A stretch of DNA of 52,953 nucleotides from Xenorhabdus miraniensis (GTDB taxonomy: Bacteria > Pseudomonadota > Gammaproteobacteria > Enterobacterales > Enterobacteriaceae), in contig NZ_NITZ01000024.1 in assembly GCF_002632615.1 (NCBI RefSeq), positions 1 to 52,953 on the forward strand, read 5' to 3'. The notes below the pieces were generated by a model. That model worked only from the letters and a program-made list of their open reading frames with translations. It was not told the DNA's origin and ran no database searches. Positions 20,169 through 35,689 of this stretch are shown here, one piece after another; within the stretch, counting starts at the first letter, position 1; every line of letters starts with the position of its first letter. Position numbers and translations under genes: made by a program.

Positions 20169-20814
20169 TCATTTCCAATATTTTCCTAACCAATTTATCA
20201 ATACCTTTTTCTGCCTGGGACAAAGATTCTGCGAGCATATAGGCTGGGGTTGTTACAATTTTGTTTTCAAAATCAACGACAATGTCATCAACAGGACATT
20301 CAACGTGTATGCCGCCCATTTTCTCTATTTGTGCAGCCGTTTCAGGATCATTACCTATGGTGACTTTTATCGGTTTGCCTAATATTTTAGGTACCATAAC
20401 AGGCGAAATGCACATAAACCCCATAGGTTTGCCTTGTTGATACATTCCCTGTATAATACTTAATAATTCTTTATTTATTTCGCAATCTGACCCTTTAAAT
20501 GCGAAATTACATAAATTCTTGGCTGCACCAAATCCTCCCGGAATAATTAAAGCATCCAACTCATTAATATCAACTTGCGATAAAGGTTGTATATTTCCCC
20601 GTGTTATACGGGCAGATTCTTCCATTACATGGCGGATTTCTTTTTTCTCTTCCCCATTAAGGTGATTAATAACATGGTGTTGTACCTCATCAGGTGAAAA
20701 AAAAGACACTTTAGCGCCAAGACGGCTTAAAGAGAGCATAGTCAGAACTGATTCGTGAATTTCACTTCCATCGTACACTCCGCAACCACTCAATATAACG
20801 GCAATAGATTTCAT
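20161..20814 (-). CDS. elbB: ElbB glyoxalase, DJ-1-like
   Basis: A 217-residue DJ-1/PfpI-like protein related to glyoxalase III and to sigma cross-reacting protein SCRP-27A. Features are the [17 protein letters not shown] start, [14 protein letters not shown], and the nucleophile elbow GFMCISPVM with its Cys near residue 135. In E. coli it has weak glyoxalase activity and helped lycopene yield when overexpressed; its cellular role is unclear. I chose the internal ATG at 20814, which has GGAGAG just before it; the first frame ATG at 20826 is part of that Shine-Dalgarno region. Confidence 0.93.
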   Translation of the reverse strand: MKSIAVILSGCGVYDGSEIHESVLTMLSLSRLGAKVSFFSPDEVQHHVINHLNGEEKKEIRHVMEESARITRGNIQPLSQVDINELDALIIPGGFGAAKNLCNFAFKGSDCEINKELLSIIQGMYQQGKPMGFMCISPVMVPKILGKPIKVTIGNDPETAAQIEKMGGIHVECPVDDIVVDFENKIVTTPAYMLAESLSQAEKGIDKLVRKILEMIE

Positions 20815-20843
20815 ATTTCTCTCCATTTGTAGTAGATTAATGC

Positions 20844-20863
20844 TTAACCCCTTAGAGGGTTAA
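20844..20863. promoter_or_regulatory. Inverted repeat before elbB
   Basis: TTAACCC, 6 bases, GGGTTAA: perfect 7-bp arms in the elbB-arcZ divergent region. The regulator is unknown; an ArcA-like site is possible because of TTAA-rich half-sites. Confidence 0.35.
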
Positions 20864-20896
20864 ACACCAATCTTCATCACAGATTTTAATGAATCT

Positions 20897-20926
20897 TGTA
20901 ACAAAAAATCTTATCTTTGCTATGTT
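20897..20926 (+). promoter_or_regulatory. Candidate arcZ promoter
   Basis: An extended -10, TGCTATGTT (TATGTT at 20921-20926), is preceded by TTGTAA at 20896-20901. The spacing is 19 bp, a little long for a standard -35. It would start transcription near 20933. Confidence 0.5.
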
Positions 20927-20932
20927 GGTACC

Positions 20933-21060
20933 TGTGTTCTGTGTAGAAGAATTCTTTCATTACTCGCATCGAAAATAAATCTTAGATAAGCGGGTAAACA
21001 AGTTTCCCTGGTGTTGGCGCAGTATTAGCGCACCCCAACTTCGGTTGGGGTTATTTTTTT
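20933..21060 (+). ncRNA. arcZ: ArcZ small regulatory RNA
   Basis: The segment TTTCCCTGGTGTTGGCGCAG at 21002-21021, followed by TATT-GCGCACCCC, matches the conserved, processed part of ArcZ (RyhA). It ends in a strong terminator: ACCCCAAC, TTCG loop, GTTGGGGT, then TTATTTTTTT. The position, between elbB and arcB and antisense to the end of arcB, is the same as in E. coli. ArcZ acts with Hfq by base pairing, activating rpoS and repressing flhDC-type targets. In Photorhabdus and Xenorhabdus, work reported from memory ties ArcZ to repression of HexA and so to secondary-metabolite production. The 5' end is estimated; a processed form would start near 21000. Confidence 0.93.
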
Positions 21061-23390
21061 GTAACGTCCGACAACCAATTTCTCAATATTTCTATATCAT
21101 TCTTCCACTCCAGCTTTAACTCATCCACCCATTCCTGCACATTATCCCACCATGCCGGTAAATCAGGTGATTGAATCTGCTGGGCCAACTGCTGTAAATG
21201 ACGCAATCCAACAGAACCCGCAGCACCCTTGATCTTATGCGCTTCTTCCGTAATGCCTTTTTGATCTCTGGCAGTCATGTTCGAATCCAGTAAAGCGAGG
21301 TAACCGGGCATCATGGTTTCGAAAATAGCCAGATTGTCAGCAATCATCTTTGGCCCAACCAATTCGATATACTGGTTAAGCAATTCCATATCGAGTCGTT
21401 CTTCATCTTTTTTCACAATATCAGCCTCTGGTAATTTGCCTTCAGAATCAGATGCCTTACCCCAATATCTTTCCATCGTGGCAATCAACTCCTTGACGGA
21501 AAGCGGCTTATTGAGAACGTCATCCATACCTGCATCAAGGTATTCTTTCTTATCCTTTAACACATTGGCTGTCAGGGCGATTAATGGAGGTAAGGATTGA
21601 GAGGAGTAACGCTGGTGTAACTGACGCGCAATATCGAGCCCTGTCATATCCGGCAATTGGATATCCAGTAACACCAAGTCATATTCGTCAGGATCAAACA
21701 TCGCCAGCGCATCATGCCCGTTCATGGCAACATCGACACTATTTCCCAATTTCTCCAATACCGAACGGGCAACGATGACGTTCAGTTCAATATCTTCCAC
21801 CAGCAAAATATTAAGAGCAGGCAATGGCAAAGTATCTTGATCTTCTTTTCCTTCGGGATGTTCATCAATGGCCGGAGCAACCACAGACAAAGTAAAGCAA
21901 GAGCCTTGACCTAGCGTGCTTGTCACGGCAATGTCTCCTCCCATGCTTTGAGCAAGGCGTTTCGAGACAGCCAGACCAATCCCTGTTCCTGTCGCAGGGC
22001 GTCCGCCAGCACTGTCTGTCACCTGGTAGTACATGGCAAAGATCTTTTCCAGCTCATCAGAAGGAATACCGATGCCAGAATCCGTAACTTCAAATAACAG
22101 CCGCTCTCCTTCTTCACGCCAGATACGCACCCGAATTTCCCCTTTAGGCGTAAATTTCACGGCATTGCTAATCAGGTTCCATAAAATTTGTCGCAGGCGT
22201 GTTCCATCGGTCAAAACCTTAGCAGGCAGTGACGATGCAGGTTCCAGTACGAATTTAATGCCTTTCGGCTGTGCCAGTAATCCCGAGATGTTTTCCAAAT
22301 CCACCATAAAACCGGTGAAATCGATCGGCTGATTGTCCAACTGGATTTTACGCCGCTCAATTTTATCCAACTCAATAATATCATTGAAAATATTTCCAAG
22401 AGTAATGGCACTGACATGGATAGTTTCCAAATATTTACTCTGCTCTGGTGTCAAGTCGGTATCCATCAAGATCCGGCTCAACCCAACAATGCCATTTAAA
22501 GGCGTACGAAGCTCATGGCTAATCGTAGAGATAAAAGTGGTCTTATCCCTGCTGGCATTCTCCAAAGCATCCTGATAGCGCTTACGCTCCGTTATATCCC
22601 GTCCGAATCCCATTAATCCATGTCGCTTTCCAACGCGATCATAAAAAGGGACTTTTCTGAGTTCAAAACAGGCCTTGCGCCCATCGGGATAAACCAGCCA
22701 TTGTTCGTAAGTCAGGGAGACATTATGGCGAAATACTTTTTCGTCAGTTTCCATCACTTTACTGGCAATTTCTTTATCGTAAACTTCCGTCGGGGTCAGG
22801 CCAATAAGCTGTTTTTCACTTCTGCCAGTCAGCAGTTCCATCGCCCGATTACAGCCGGAAAATTCATTGTCTTCATTGCGGTAATAAACCAAATCCGGAG
22901 AAGCATCCAAAAATGAACGCAATAGTACTGATTGCTGTTCAAGCTCAATCTGCGTTTTTTCACGATGCTCCATTTCCAATTTAAGTTTATCCAGCAATAT
23001 CAGATGCGCTTTTTCCGCTTTTTCCCTGTCGCTGATCTCTTGATTCAATTGAGCAATGTTTTCTTTGAGTTGCAGATTCAAAATAGCATCACGCTGACGC
23101 ATCTCTTCCAGCTTATCGACCAGGCTGGATAAACGTTGGCGAGATTCTTCAAGTTGTTCCACAACGATGGAAAGAAAGTAAACGGCCCAAGGGGTAATCA
23201 CCAAACCAAAAAAGATAGAGCGAATTAAATCAATACGCTGTACTTCCCCATGCAATACAAATGTAACTGCCATTTGCATGACCATCGCAAGAATAACCAG
23301 AGCAGAGGCAAGCAATATCGAAAAACGCACCAACCCCAGTTTCATCATCAAATCTACATAATATTGGGCAAGCCCTCGAATCAGCTTCAT
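21051..23390 (-). CDS. arcB: Tripartite hybrid sensor kinase ArcB
   Basis: A 779-residue inner-membrane kinase for the Arc redox system; it phosphorylates ArcA when quinones are reduced. Order of domains: two membrane helices (about 24-77), a coiled-coil linker, a PAS domain, histidine kinase (SHELRTP with His about 292, GTGIGLAVSKRLA ATP lid), receiver (LLVEDIELN, LLDIQLPD with Asp about 576) and HPt (AHKIKGAAGSVGLRHL with His about 717). The two redox cysteines are present (EFSGCNRAM, GRKACFEL). I chose ATG 23390 (MKLIRGLAQYYVDLMMKLG); the longer frame start has no homology. The stop codon overlaps the arcZ terminator on the other strand. Confidence 0.97.
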   Translation of the reverse strand: MKLIRGLAQYYVDLMMKLGLVRFSILLASALVILAMVMQMAVTFVLHGEVQRIDLIRSIFFGLVITPWAVYFLSIVVEQLEESRQRLSSLVDKLEEMRQRDAILNLQLKENIAQLNQEISDREKAEKAHLILLDKLKLEMEHREKTQIELEQQSVLLRSFLDASPDLVYYRNEDNEFSGCNRAMELLTGRSEKQLIGLTPTEVYDKEIASKVMETDEKVFRHNVSLTYEQWLVYPDGRKACFELRKVPFYDRVGKRHGLMGFGRDITERKRYQDALENASRDKTTFISTISHELRTPLNGIVGLSRILMDTDLTPEQSKYLETIHVSAITLGNIFNDIIELDKIERRKIQLDNQPIDFTGFMVDLENISGLLAQPKGIKFVLEPASSLPAKVLTDGTRLRQILWNLISNAVKFTPKGEIRVRIWREEGERLLFEVTDSGIGIPSDELEKIFAMYYQVTDSAGGRPATGTGIGLAVSKRLAQSMGGDIAVTSTLGQGSCFTLSVVAPAIDEHPEGKEDQDTLPLPALNILLVEDIELNVIVARSVLEKLGNSVDVAMNGHDALAMFDPDEYDLVLLDIQLPDMTGLDIARQLHQRYSSQSLPPLIALTANVLKDKKEYLDAGMDDVLNKPLSVKELIATMERYWGKASDSEGKLPEADIVKKDEERLDMELLNQYIELVGPKMIADNLAIFETMMPGYLALLDSNMTARDQKGITEEAHKIKGAAGSVGLRHLQQLAQQIQSPDLPAWWDNVQEWVDELKLEWKNDIEILRNWLSDVTKK

Positions 23391-23925
23391 AACCGTTCCC
23401 AGTAAAGTAATTTCCAGTAAAGTCACCAGATTGAATCATAACGTAAAAAAGGCTCGACTTCGTTGAGGGATATCACTCCTAATTCACAATAGAATAAAAA
23501 CACATAAAAACAGAATAATTATTCATTTAACTTTTTAACCTCTTTTTTAGCCCAAGAAACAATCAATCATTTATTCTTATCAAACATAAAATACACAACA
23601 AAATTCCTAAAAAATAAAAAACTATAGATTAAAACACTGGTAACATCGTGTTTTAGAGCATATCTAAAATAGATAATGCGACAATTTTAGTGATATAGCT
23701 CACACCATTTAAGGCTCATGATCTTGGTCACAAAACACAAAACAACATTATTTACTATTTAAATTCAATTACATAAATAAAACATCATTGCAATAAACCT
23801 CATTTGACATTATTTGACCTGCTCTCTTTTTACCGTTAAGTTGGGGATTCACTGAAAATCACCTGCCGGATAATTACTCGGCTCATATTTATGCAGTAAC
23901 ACAACATCATTTTGATTTACCGCTT
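23391..23925. other. AT-rich arcB-gltB divergent region
   Basis: Over 500 bases without a gene. A plausible gltB promoter is TTGACA (23804-23809), 17 bp, TTTTTA (23827-23832). The length and AT-richness fit a region bound by global regulators such as Lrp and ArcA, but I cannot assign sites. Confidence 0.45.
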
Positions 23926-23955
23926 GTTATTGCCAATAAAGTTATTGCCAATAAA
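23926..23955 (+). repeat. 15-bp perfect tandem repeat in the gltB leader
   Basis: GTTATTGCCAATAAA occurs twice in a row with no mismatch. Each copy holds the dyad TTATTG-C-CAATAA. The pair sits within a larger stem CTTGTT (23923-23928)/AACAAG (23955-23960). It lies downstream of the predicted promoter, so it could act on DNA or on the leader RNA. Confidence 0.9.
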
Positions 23956-24062
23956 ACAAGTGGCGATTGACTGAGGGCGCAAATCAGACGCCTGTAGAAA
24001 TAATATATCTATATCATCTCGCGAGTGATGTGAGAGCTGGACAGAACTTGGGGAGCTTTACA

Positions 24063-29949
<5,887 letters not shown>

Positions 29950-29979
29950 TACTTAATTTTCCCTCTTTATTTCTCCCTA

Positions 29980-30010
29980 TTTTCTCCGGCAGAAAGCCGG
30001 AGAAAATTTC
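29980..30010 (+). terminator. Terminator after gltD
   Basis: Perfect 11-bp stem TTTTCTCCGGC/GCCGGAGAAAA with a 5-base loop and TTTC. Confidence 0.75.
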
Positions 30011-30272
30011 AATAAATTAAAAGAATCCTGTTTTTTTATTTTGTTCTTACTACCACACTGATTTTATTTTTTGGATTTATGCGATTATTCTTATATCCTA
30101 AAGTCAAATATTCCAATTTAATCTCCCACTCGTTACAACAATACAACAATAGTGCAATACCGTAATACAGCAACAAGGTTTATTGTTTTCGAACAGAAAA
30201 CTTCTCAGTGTAACTGATTAAATAGAACTAAATTAAAAGACCACTAGAGTGATAATAACTAGGAAGAAATAT
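30011..30272. other. AT-rich promoter region of the following unknown gene
   Basis: No gene visible. Very AT-rich, as for acquired DNA. Confidence 0.4.
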
Positions 30273-30782
30273 ATGCGCTTATTCACACAAGTACTCTTCT
30301 TCTCCTTCATGTGCTTGATAAGTTTGCCATCGGTTGCCAGATTTGCTACGCCCGAAAAGATCATGCAGCAAGTGCAGGAAAGAGGGGTGAATGCTGTTGT
30401 GGCTGAATTAAGCGAAGAACGAGAATGGAGTAATATTACCCATAACATCTCAACGGGTGATAGCCAATGGGTACAACTTGCCTTCAAATTATCCCAAAAT
30501 ATTCACCCAACCGTTTCAAAACAGATCACCAACGCTATATCACTTGCTTTGGTTAATAATCCTGCCGAGGTATTAGAATTAACAAACAAACATCGCGTTC
30601 TTTCATTTGCTGATATTTGTAATATTCCTCCAACGATAATAGGAACATCGAAAAAGAGAGCATTTTTTAAGGACGTGATGGACAGCCTAAAAGAGGCAAA
30701 TAAGTCTAATTTTGGAAAAAATCGGGACAATATCGAAACGTGTCGATGGGAAATTGAAAAGGCAGCCAGTATCTATTTTTGA
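30273..30782 (+). CDS. Exported protein of unknown function
   Basis: I do not recognise this 169-residue protein. A Sec signal peptide (MRLFTQVLFFSFMCLISLPSVA) is followed by a mixed-charge, mostly helical mature part that starts near ATPEKIMQQVQERGVNAVVAE. Two cysteines remain after processing, in FADICNIPP and IETCRWEIE, and may form a disulfide in the periplasm. ATG 30273 is preferred because AGGAAG lies six bases ahead; the longer frame start at 30249 would place the signal peptide internally. It sits alone between gltD and sspB, flanked by terminators, where E. coli carries gltF and the nan genes. Its AT-rich surroundings suggest acquisition. Confidence 0.75.
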   Translation: MRLFTQVLFFSFMCLISLPSVARFATPEKIMQQVQERGVNAVVAELSEEREWSNITHNISTGDSQWVQLAFKLSQNIHPTVSKQITNAISLALVNNPAEVLELTNKHRVLSFADICNIPPTIIGTSKKRAFFKDVMDSLKEANKSNFGKNRDNIETCRWEIEKAASIYF

Positions 30783-30801
30783 CAAAAATAAACGGATCTA
30801 A

Positions 30802-30838
30802 AAAATAAAGGAGAACAATGTCTCCTTTATTTTTACAC
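30802..30838 (+). terminator. Terminator after the exported protein
   Basis: Perfect 13-bp stem AAAATAAAGGAGA/TCTCCTTTATTTT with a 6-base loop; the 3' arm ends in a T run. Confidence 0.8.
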
Positions 30839-30922
30839 CATTGCTATTCCTTTCTTATTTCAAACCGCTGCTTTTATAGGCTGAAATTTGAAATTCAGAT
30901 TGAAATGTCGTTCACTGCGCAA

Positions 30923-31405
30923 TTATTTTACGACACGCAAGGTTGGGCGGCCTTTTGGTGGTTGAGGTGGTTCATCGTCTGGTGACTTATCATCACGAGA
31001 AATTTTCTTATCGTGGATAAGTACCAAATTGTCTGCTACTGGCGAATCCACTTCTTCTGACTCGCTATTCTCTTCATAGGCGAGTTCAGGTTCAAACATC
31101 ATTCCCGCGCCATTCTCACGGGCATAAACCGCAAGAACAGCCTCCATTGGGACAGTGACTTGACGTGCAACACCACCAAAGCGGGCATTGAATCTAACTT
31201 CATCGTTGGTCAATTCCAAATTACCAACTGCCCTCGGTGAAATATTCAGGATAATTTGCCCATTCTGTGCATATTCTAATGGAACGTTTACGCCGTACAG
31301 ACTAACATCCACAACAATATGCGGGGTCATTTCATTATCCAACAACCACTCATAATGTGCCCGCAGTAGATAAGGGCGACGTGGAGACATTTGAGTCATC
31401 TCCAT
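30923..31405 (-). CDS. sspB: ClpXP adaptor SspB
   Basis: A 160-residue adaptor that hands ssrA-tagged peptides to ClpXP. The folded domain (about 1-110) is near-identical to E. coli (RRPYLLRAHYEWLLDNE, GQIILNISPRAVGNLEL, VRFNARFGG). A flexible acidic linker and the C-terminal ClpX-binding module (GRPTLRVVK) follow; the linker is a few residues different from E. coli. It lies three bases behind sspA in the same operon. Confidence 0.96.
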   Translation of the reverse strand: MEMTQMSPRRPYLLRAHYEWLLDNEMTPHIVVDVSLYGVNVPLEYAQNGQIILNISPRAVGNLELTNDEVRFNARFGGVARQVTVPMEAVLAVYARENGAGMMFEPELAYEENSESEEVDSPVADNLVLIHDKKISRDDKSPDDEPPQPPKGRPTLRVVK

Positions 31406-31408
31406 AAA

Positions 31409-32050
31409 TTAACTCCGTGATTGTAAACGCATTTCACGTTCTGCTTCCGTCAACGAAGCCAAAAATGCGTCACGTTCAAATACACGCTGCATATAGACTT
31501 GAAGATCTTTTGCGCCCGGGCCTGACAACTCAACGCCCAAGACAGGCAAACGCCACAGCAGCGGAGACAAGTAACAGTCGACCAAGCTGAATTCATCACT
31601 CATGAAGAAAGGCATTTCCCTGAAAATAGGCCCAATAGCCAGCAATTCTTCAGCAAGCTGTTTCCGTGCAGCATTAGCCTCCTGAACATTTCCTTCCTGA
31701 ATTTTGTACATCAGAGAATACCAGTCTTTTTCAATTCTATGCATCATCAGGCGGCTGGAGCCACGAGCAACAGGATACACAGGCATGAGTGGCGGATGTG
31801 GGAAACGCTCATCCAGATATTCCATAATGATGCGAGAATCATACAGGGTCAGTTCACGATCAACGAGAGTAGGAACTGACTGGTAAGGATTCAGATCAAT
31901 TAAATCCTGAGGTAAGTTACCTGCTTCAACGTGTTCAATCTCAACGCTGACCCCCTTTTCCGCCAGTACAATTCGCACTTGATGGCTAAAAATGTCGGTC
32001 GGGCCGGAAAACAGAGTCATTACCGAACGTTTGTTGGCAGCGACAGCCAT
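31409..32050 (-). CDS. sspA: Stringent starvation protein A
   Basis: A 213-residue GST-fold protein that binds RNA polymerase and alters promoter use in stationary phase, including H-NS control. Conserved blocks are MAVAANKRSVMTLFSGPTD at the start, the thioredoxin-like part ending in ELTLYDSRIIMEYLDERFPHPP, and DEFSLVDCYLSPLLWRLP in the helical domain. I chose the ATG at 32050 (as in E. coli); the frame begins four codons earlier at 32062 without support. Confidence 0.96.
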   Translation of the reverse strand: MAVAANKRSVMTLFSGPTDIFSHQVRIVLAEKGVSVEIEHVEAGNLPQDLIDLNPYQSVPTLVDRELTLYDSRIIMEYLDERFPHPPLMPVYPVARGSSRLMMHRIEKDWYSLMYKIQEGNVQEANAARKQLAEELLAIGPIFREMPFFMSDEFSLVDCYLSPLLWRLPVLGVELSGPGAKDLQVYMQRVFERDAFLASLTEAEREMRLQSRS

Positions 32051-32418
32051 GAAAACCTCCAAGTTTATCTAAAAAAAGGAACGAACAGCCCTTCAGTGAA
32101 CAGCGGCCATTCTCGCTCATATTCTCATCCTGTTTCGCGCTTATTATCCGAGGTTGTTATCCCTTCATCTTTCAAGTAACAGCATTGCTGGCGGTAACGA
32201 GAAATATTTTGAAGATATATTTTACCTCTGCCAAATCAGGCAAACTCATGGATAAGGCAAAAAATTATTACTAGTCTACCAGATTTTGCACATTTTGTGA
32301 GGAAGTACATCGAGAATTAATGATGAAATATTAGAATCTAAAGATTTGTTTCTTTAATATGCTATTTTTTGGCGAAAAATAGCGGATTATCGAAGAATGA
32401 AAAATCTCATGACATAAA
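32051..32418. other. sspA upstream region with a degenerate palindromic repeat
   Basis: No gene is visible. A segment from about 32157 to 32213 (ATCCCTTCATCTTTCAAG ... TTTTGAAG) looks like a worn copy of the element at 49837-49897. The sspA promoter should lie in the part nearest 32051. Confidence 0.35.
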
Positions 32419-32445
32419 AAAACCCGCCATAAAATGACGGGTTTT
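32415..32445 (-). terminator. Terminator of the rplM-rpsI operon
   Basis: Stem AAAACCCGCCAT/ATGACGGGTTTT (one wobble on the minus strand) with a 3-base loop. On the minus strand it runs into T7, 36 bases after the rpsI stop. Confidence 0.9.
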
Positions 32446-32480
32446 CAACTTTAATCCAATGCCACAAGGGTGGCAATAAA

Positions 32481-32876
<396 letters not shown>

Positions 32877-32888
32877 CTATAATCCCGA

Positions 32889-33500
<612 letters not shown>

Positions 33501-33575
33501 ATTGTAAAAAATCGACCCCAAATTCAATAATTATCCAGTAGGCCGATGCTGCCTTCTCCCATAAGAGTCAAGATA

Positions 33576-34703
33576 TCAAGGTAAATGAGGAAGTTTCAAG
33601 TATTCTTCGCTTTGCATTTCCTGTAATCGGGACAAACAACGCCGATATTCAAACGTCAGCAATTCTCCCTGATAAATCTGCTCCATTGATACTTCAGCAT
33701 TGATAATAAGCTTCACATGCCGTTCATAGAATTCATCAACTAATGCAATGAAGCGTCGTGCTGCACTTTCATACAAAGTGGTCATTATTGGCATGTCATG
33801 CAGCAACACCGAATGATAAAGTTTCGATAACGCAATGTAATCCAACTGGCTGCGGGGATCTTCGCACAAGGTTTTAAAGCTGATGGCTAATATCCCGTCA
33901 ACGCTGCTGATTGCGGGCATACTGCGATGATTAATCTGCAAAACCGGATTCGGTTCACCTTCCCGCCCGGACAAACGTTGGAACATATGCTGCATCTCCT
34001 GCCGATTTTCTTCCGATAATGGTGCCAAATAGAGATGTGCCTGTGTGAGTGTCCGCAACCGATAGTCAATGCCCGCATCAACATTCATGACATCGCAATA
34101 TTTTTTTATTTGCTCAATGGCTGGCAGAAACCGCGCGCGCTGCAATCCATTTCGGTATAAATCATCCGGTGGAATGTTGGATGTTGCTACCAATGCAATG
34201 CCCCGCACAAACAGGGCTTCCAGCAAAGTACCGAGGATCATGGCATCCGTGATATCAGAAACAAAAAACTCATCGAAACAGAGTATATCCGTCTCTGCCT
34301 TGAAGCCATCAGCCACTATCTCCAAAGGATCTTCATACCCTTGCAGGGCCATTAGCTCTTCATGCACCCGCAACATGAAACGATGAAAATGGAGGCGTAA
34401 CTTTCGCTCTGTGGGCAGGCTCTGGAAAAACATATCCATCAACCATGTTTTCCCACGCCCGACACCGCCCCACATATAAAGCCCCTGAACTGGACGGCAC
34501 GGTTCAGGGATTTGCCGCCCAAATAACCTGCCAAATATTCCTTTCAGTTTATTGGATTGTGAAGAATGGCAAGGGCTGGCATTAATAAGATCGTGATGAA
34601 GAGTATCCAAGCGTGCAACCGTATTGCGCTGCACATCATCAGGCTGGTACTGACCGTCAGACAACGCAGATTGATAGAGAGATGAAGGTGTAATCGGTGA
34701 CAT
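33576..34703 (-). CDS. zapE: Cell-division ATPase ZapE
   Basis: A 375-residue AFG1-type AAA ATPase, the same length as E. coli ZapE (YhcM). Walker A is GGVGRGKT, Walker B is ILCFDEFF, and ATSNIPPDDLYRNGLQR is the arginine-finger region. ZapE acts at the Z-ring late in division, mainly under low oxygen or heat. I chose ATG 34703 (MSPITPSSLYQ) with AAGGA upstream; the frame extends 23 codons further without homology. Confidence 0.94.
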   Translation of the reverse strand: MSPITPSSLYQSALSDGQYQPDDVQRNTVARLDTLHHDLINASPCHSSQSNKLKGIFGRLFGRQIPEPCRPVQGLYMWGGVGRGKTWLMDMFFQSLPTERKLRLHFHRFMLRVHEELMALQGYEDPLEIVADGFKAETDILCFDEFFVSDITDAMILGTLLEALFVRGIALVATSNIPPDDLYRNGLQRARFLPAIEQIKKYCDVMNVDAGIDYRLRTLTQAHLYLAPLSEENRQEMQHMFQRLSGREGEPNPVLQINHRSMPAISSVDGILAISFKTLCEDPRSQLDYIALSKLYHSVLLHDMPIMTTLYESAARRFIALVDEFYERHVKLIINAEVSMEQIYQGELLTFEYRRCLSRLQEMQSEEYLKLPHLP

Positions 34704-34975
34704 GAAAGTGACAATCCTTAAAAATTTTATTCTCAGCACGTATGGCATTTTACTGATATAGAGTCGCGTCAATCTCTTCTGATTTCAGTTCATTATATGA
34801 TTTATTATCCAAAATTTCGCTTTACTGGCGACGCTGCAACTTAAAATCTATCGGATATAATTCACTGCATACCCTAGCAAATCTGTATAAAATTAACACA
34901 TTAGATGGTGTATAAATTAATTAAATAATAATCAATATTCCACTCTGACTAAATTAGCGGTTATAGTGGTAGTAA
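34704..34975. other. Divergent zapE-zapG promoter region
   Basis: AT-rich, no gene. Promoters for both genes should lie here. Confidence 0.4.
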
Positions 34976-35003
34976 TGATATTGCAGAACTGATATTGCAA
35001 AAC
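34976..35003 (+). repeat. 14-bp tandem repeat before zapG
   Basis: TGATATTGCAGAAC followed directly by TGATATTGCAAAAC, 13 of 14 identical, ending 24 bases before the zapG start. Confidence 0.85.
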
Positions 35004-35027
35004 AATGATGTGACTAAAGGAGTTGCC

Positions 35028-35432
35028 ATGACTTGGGAATATGCACTGATCGGATTAATCATTGGTTTTATCGTCGGCGCGCTGGCTGTCCGCTTTGGCA
35101 GCTCAAAGGTACGCCAACAGAATGAACTACAAGCAGAACTAGAGAAAAACCGGACTGAGTTAGAAGAGTATCGCAAAGAGTTGGTCAGCCATTTCGCCCG
35201 CAGCGCTGAGTTACTTGATAATATGGCTCGCGATTATCGTCAGTTATATCAGCACATGGCCAAAAGTTCCAACGACCTGATGCCTAACATGCCGATACAG
35301 GATAACCCTTTTAATTATCGCCTGAGCGGATCCGAAGCCGAGAAAAATAAAATGGCATCGGACATACCTCCACGGGATTATTCTGAGGGCGCATCCGGCC
35401 TGTTTCGTCCTATCCAAGATAAGAAACAATAA
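35028..35432 (+). CDS. zapG: Z-ring associated protein ZapG (YhcB)
   Basis: A 134-residue protein (DUF1043) with one N-terminal membrane helix (WEYALIGLIIGFIVGALAVRF) and a coiled coil (about 25-80). It coordinates division and envelope synthesis with other divisome proteins. The cytoplasmic part ends in a flexible tail (PRDYSEGASGLF). ATG 35028 follows AAAGGAG; the longer frame start is upstream of it and has no homology. It is divergent from zapE. Confidence 0.93.
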   Translation: MTWEYALIGLIIGFIVGALAVRFGSSKVRQQNELQAELEKNRTELEEYRKELVSHFARSAELLDNMARDYRQLYQHMAKSSNDLMPNMPIQDNPFNYRLSGSEAEKNKMASDIPPRDYSEGASGLFRPIQDKKQ

Positions 35433-35575
35433 ATTTTTTTGCCGTGGTAACATTCGGTGCCACGGCGCACTAACCGTGAATTCACGTAAATACCTGTAAA
35501 GAAATTCTTTGAAACTACATTATTAGTGAACTTTGCTGAATAATCAGTAGTCATAGCAGCATCGAATTAATTATG

Positions 35576-35644
35576 CTTAGAACCTATCCCGATAAGCGTA
35601 ATTTCCGGGAAGATTAAACTCCCTGACAGGATAGGTCTCTTAAG
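35576..35644 (+). repeat. 68-nt near-palindrome before degQ
   Basis: Arms CTTAGAACCTATCC (35576-35589) and GGATAGGTCTCTTAAG (35629-35644) pair apart from a 2-base bulge and one mismatch, around a 39-base centre. It could be a miniature mobile element or a leader stem. Confidence 0.6.
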
Positions 35645-35689
35645 TACAACTTCCCTTTTTTGGCTATAGGTATTAAGAGAACGTATTCA

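Noticed and set aside
23967..24062. Upstream extension of gltB
   Set aside because: A TTG-start leader before the conserved propeptide and catalytic Cys; the ATG at 24063 has a good ribosome-binding site.
35442..35467. GCCGTGG/CCACGGC stem after zapG as a terminator
   Set aside because: No T run on the plus strand after the stem; only the T run before it, so function is doubtful.
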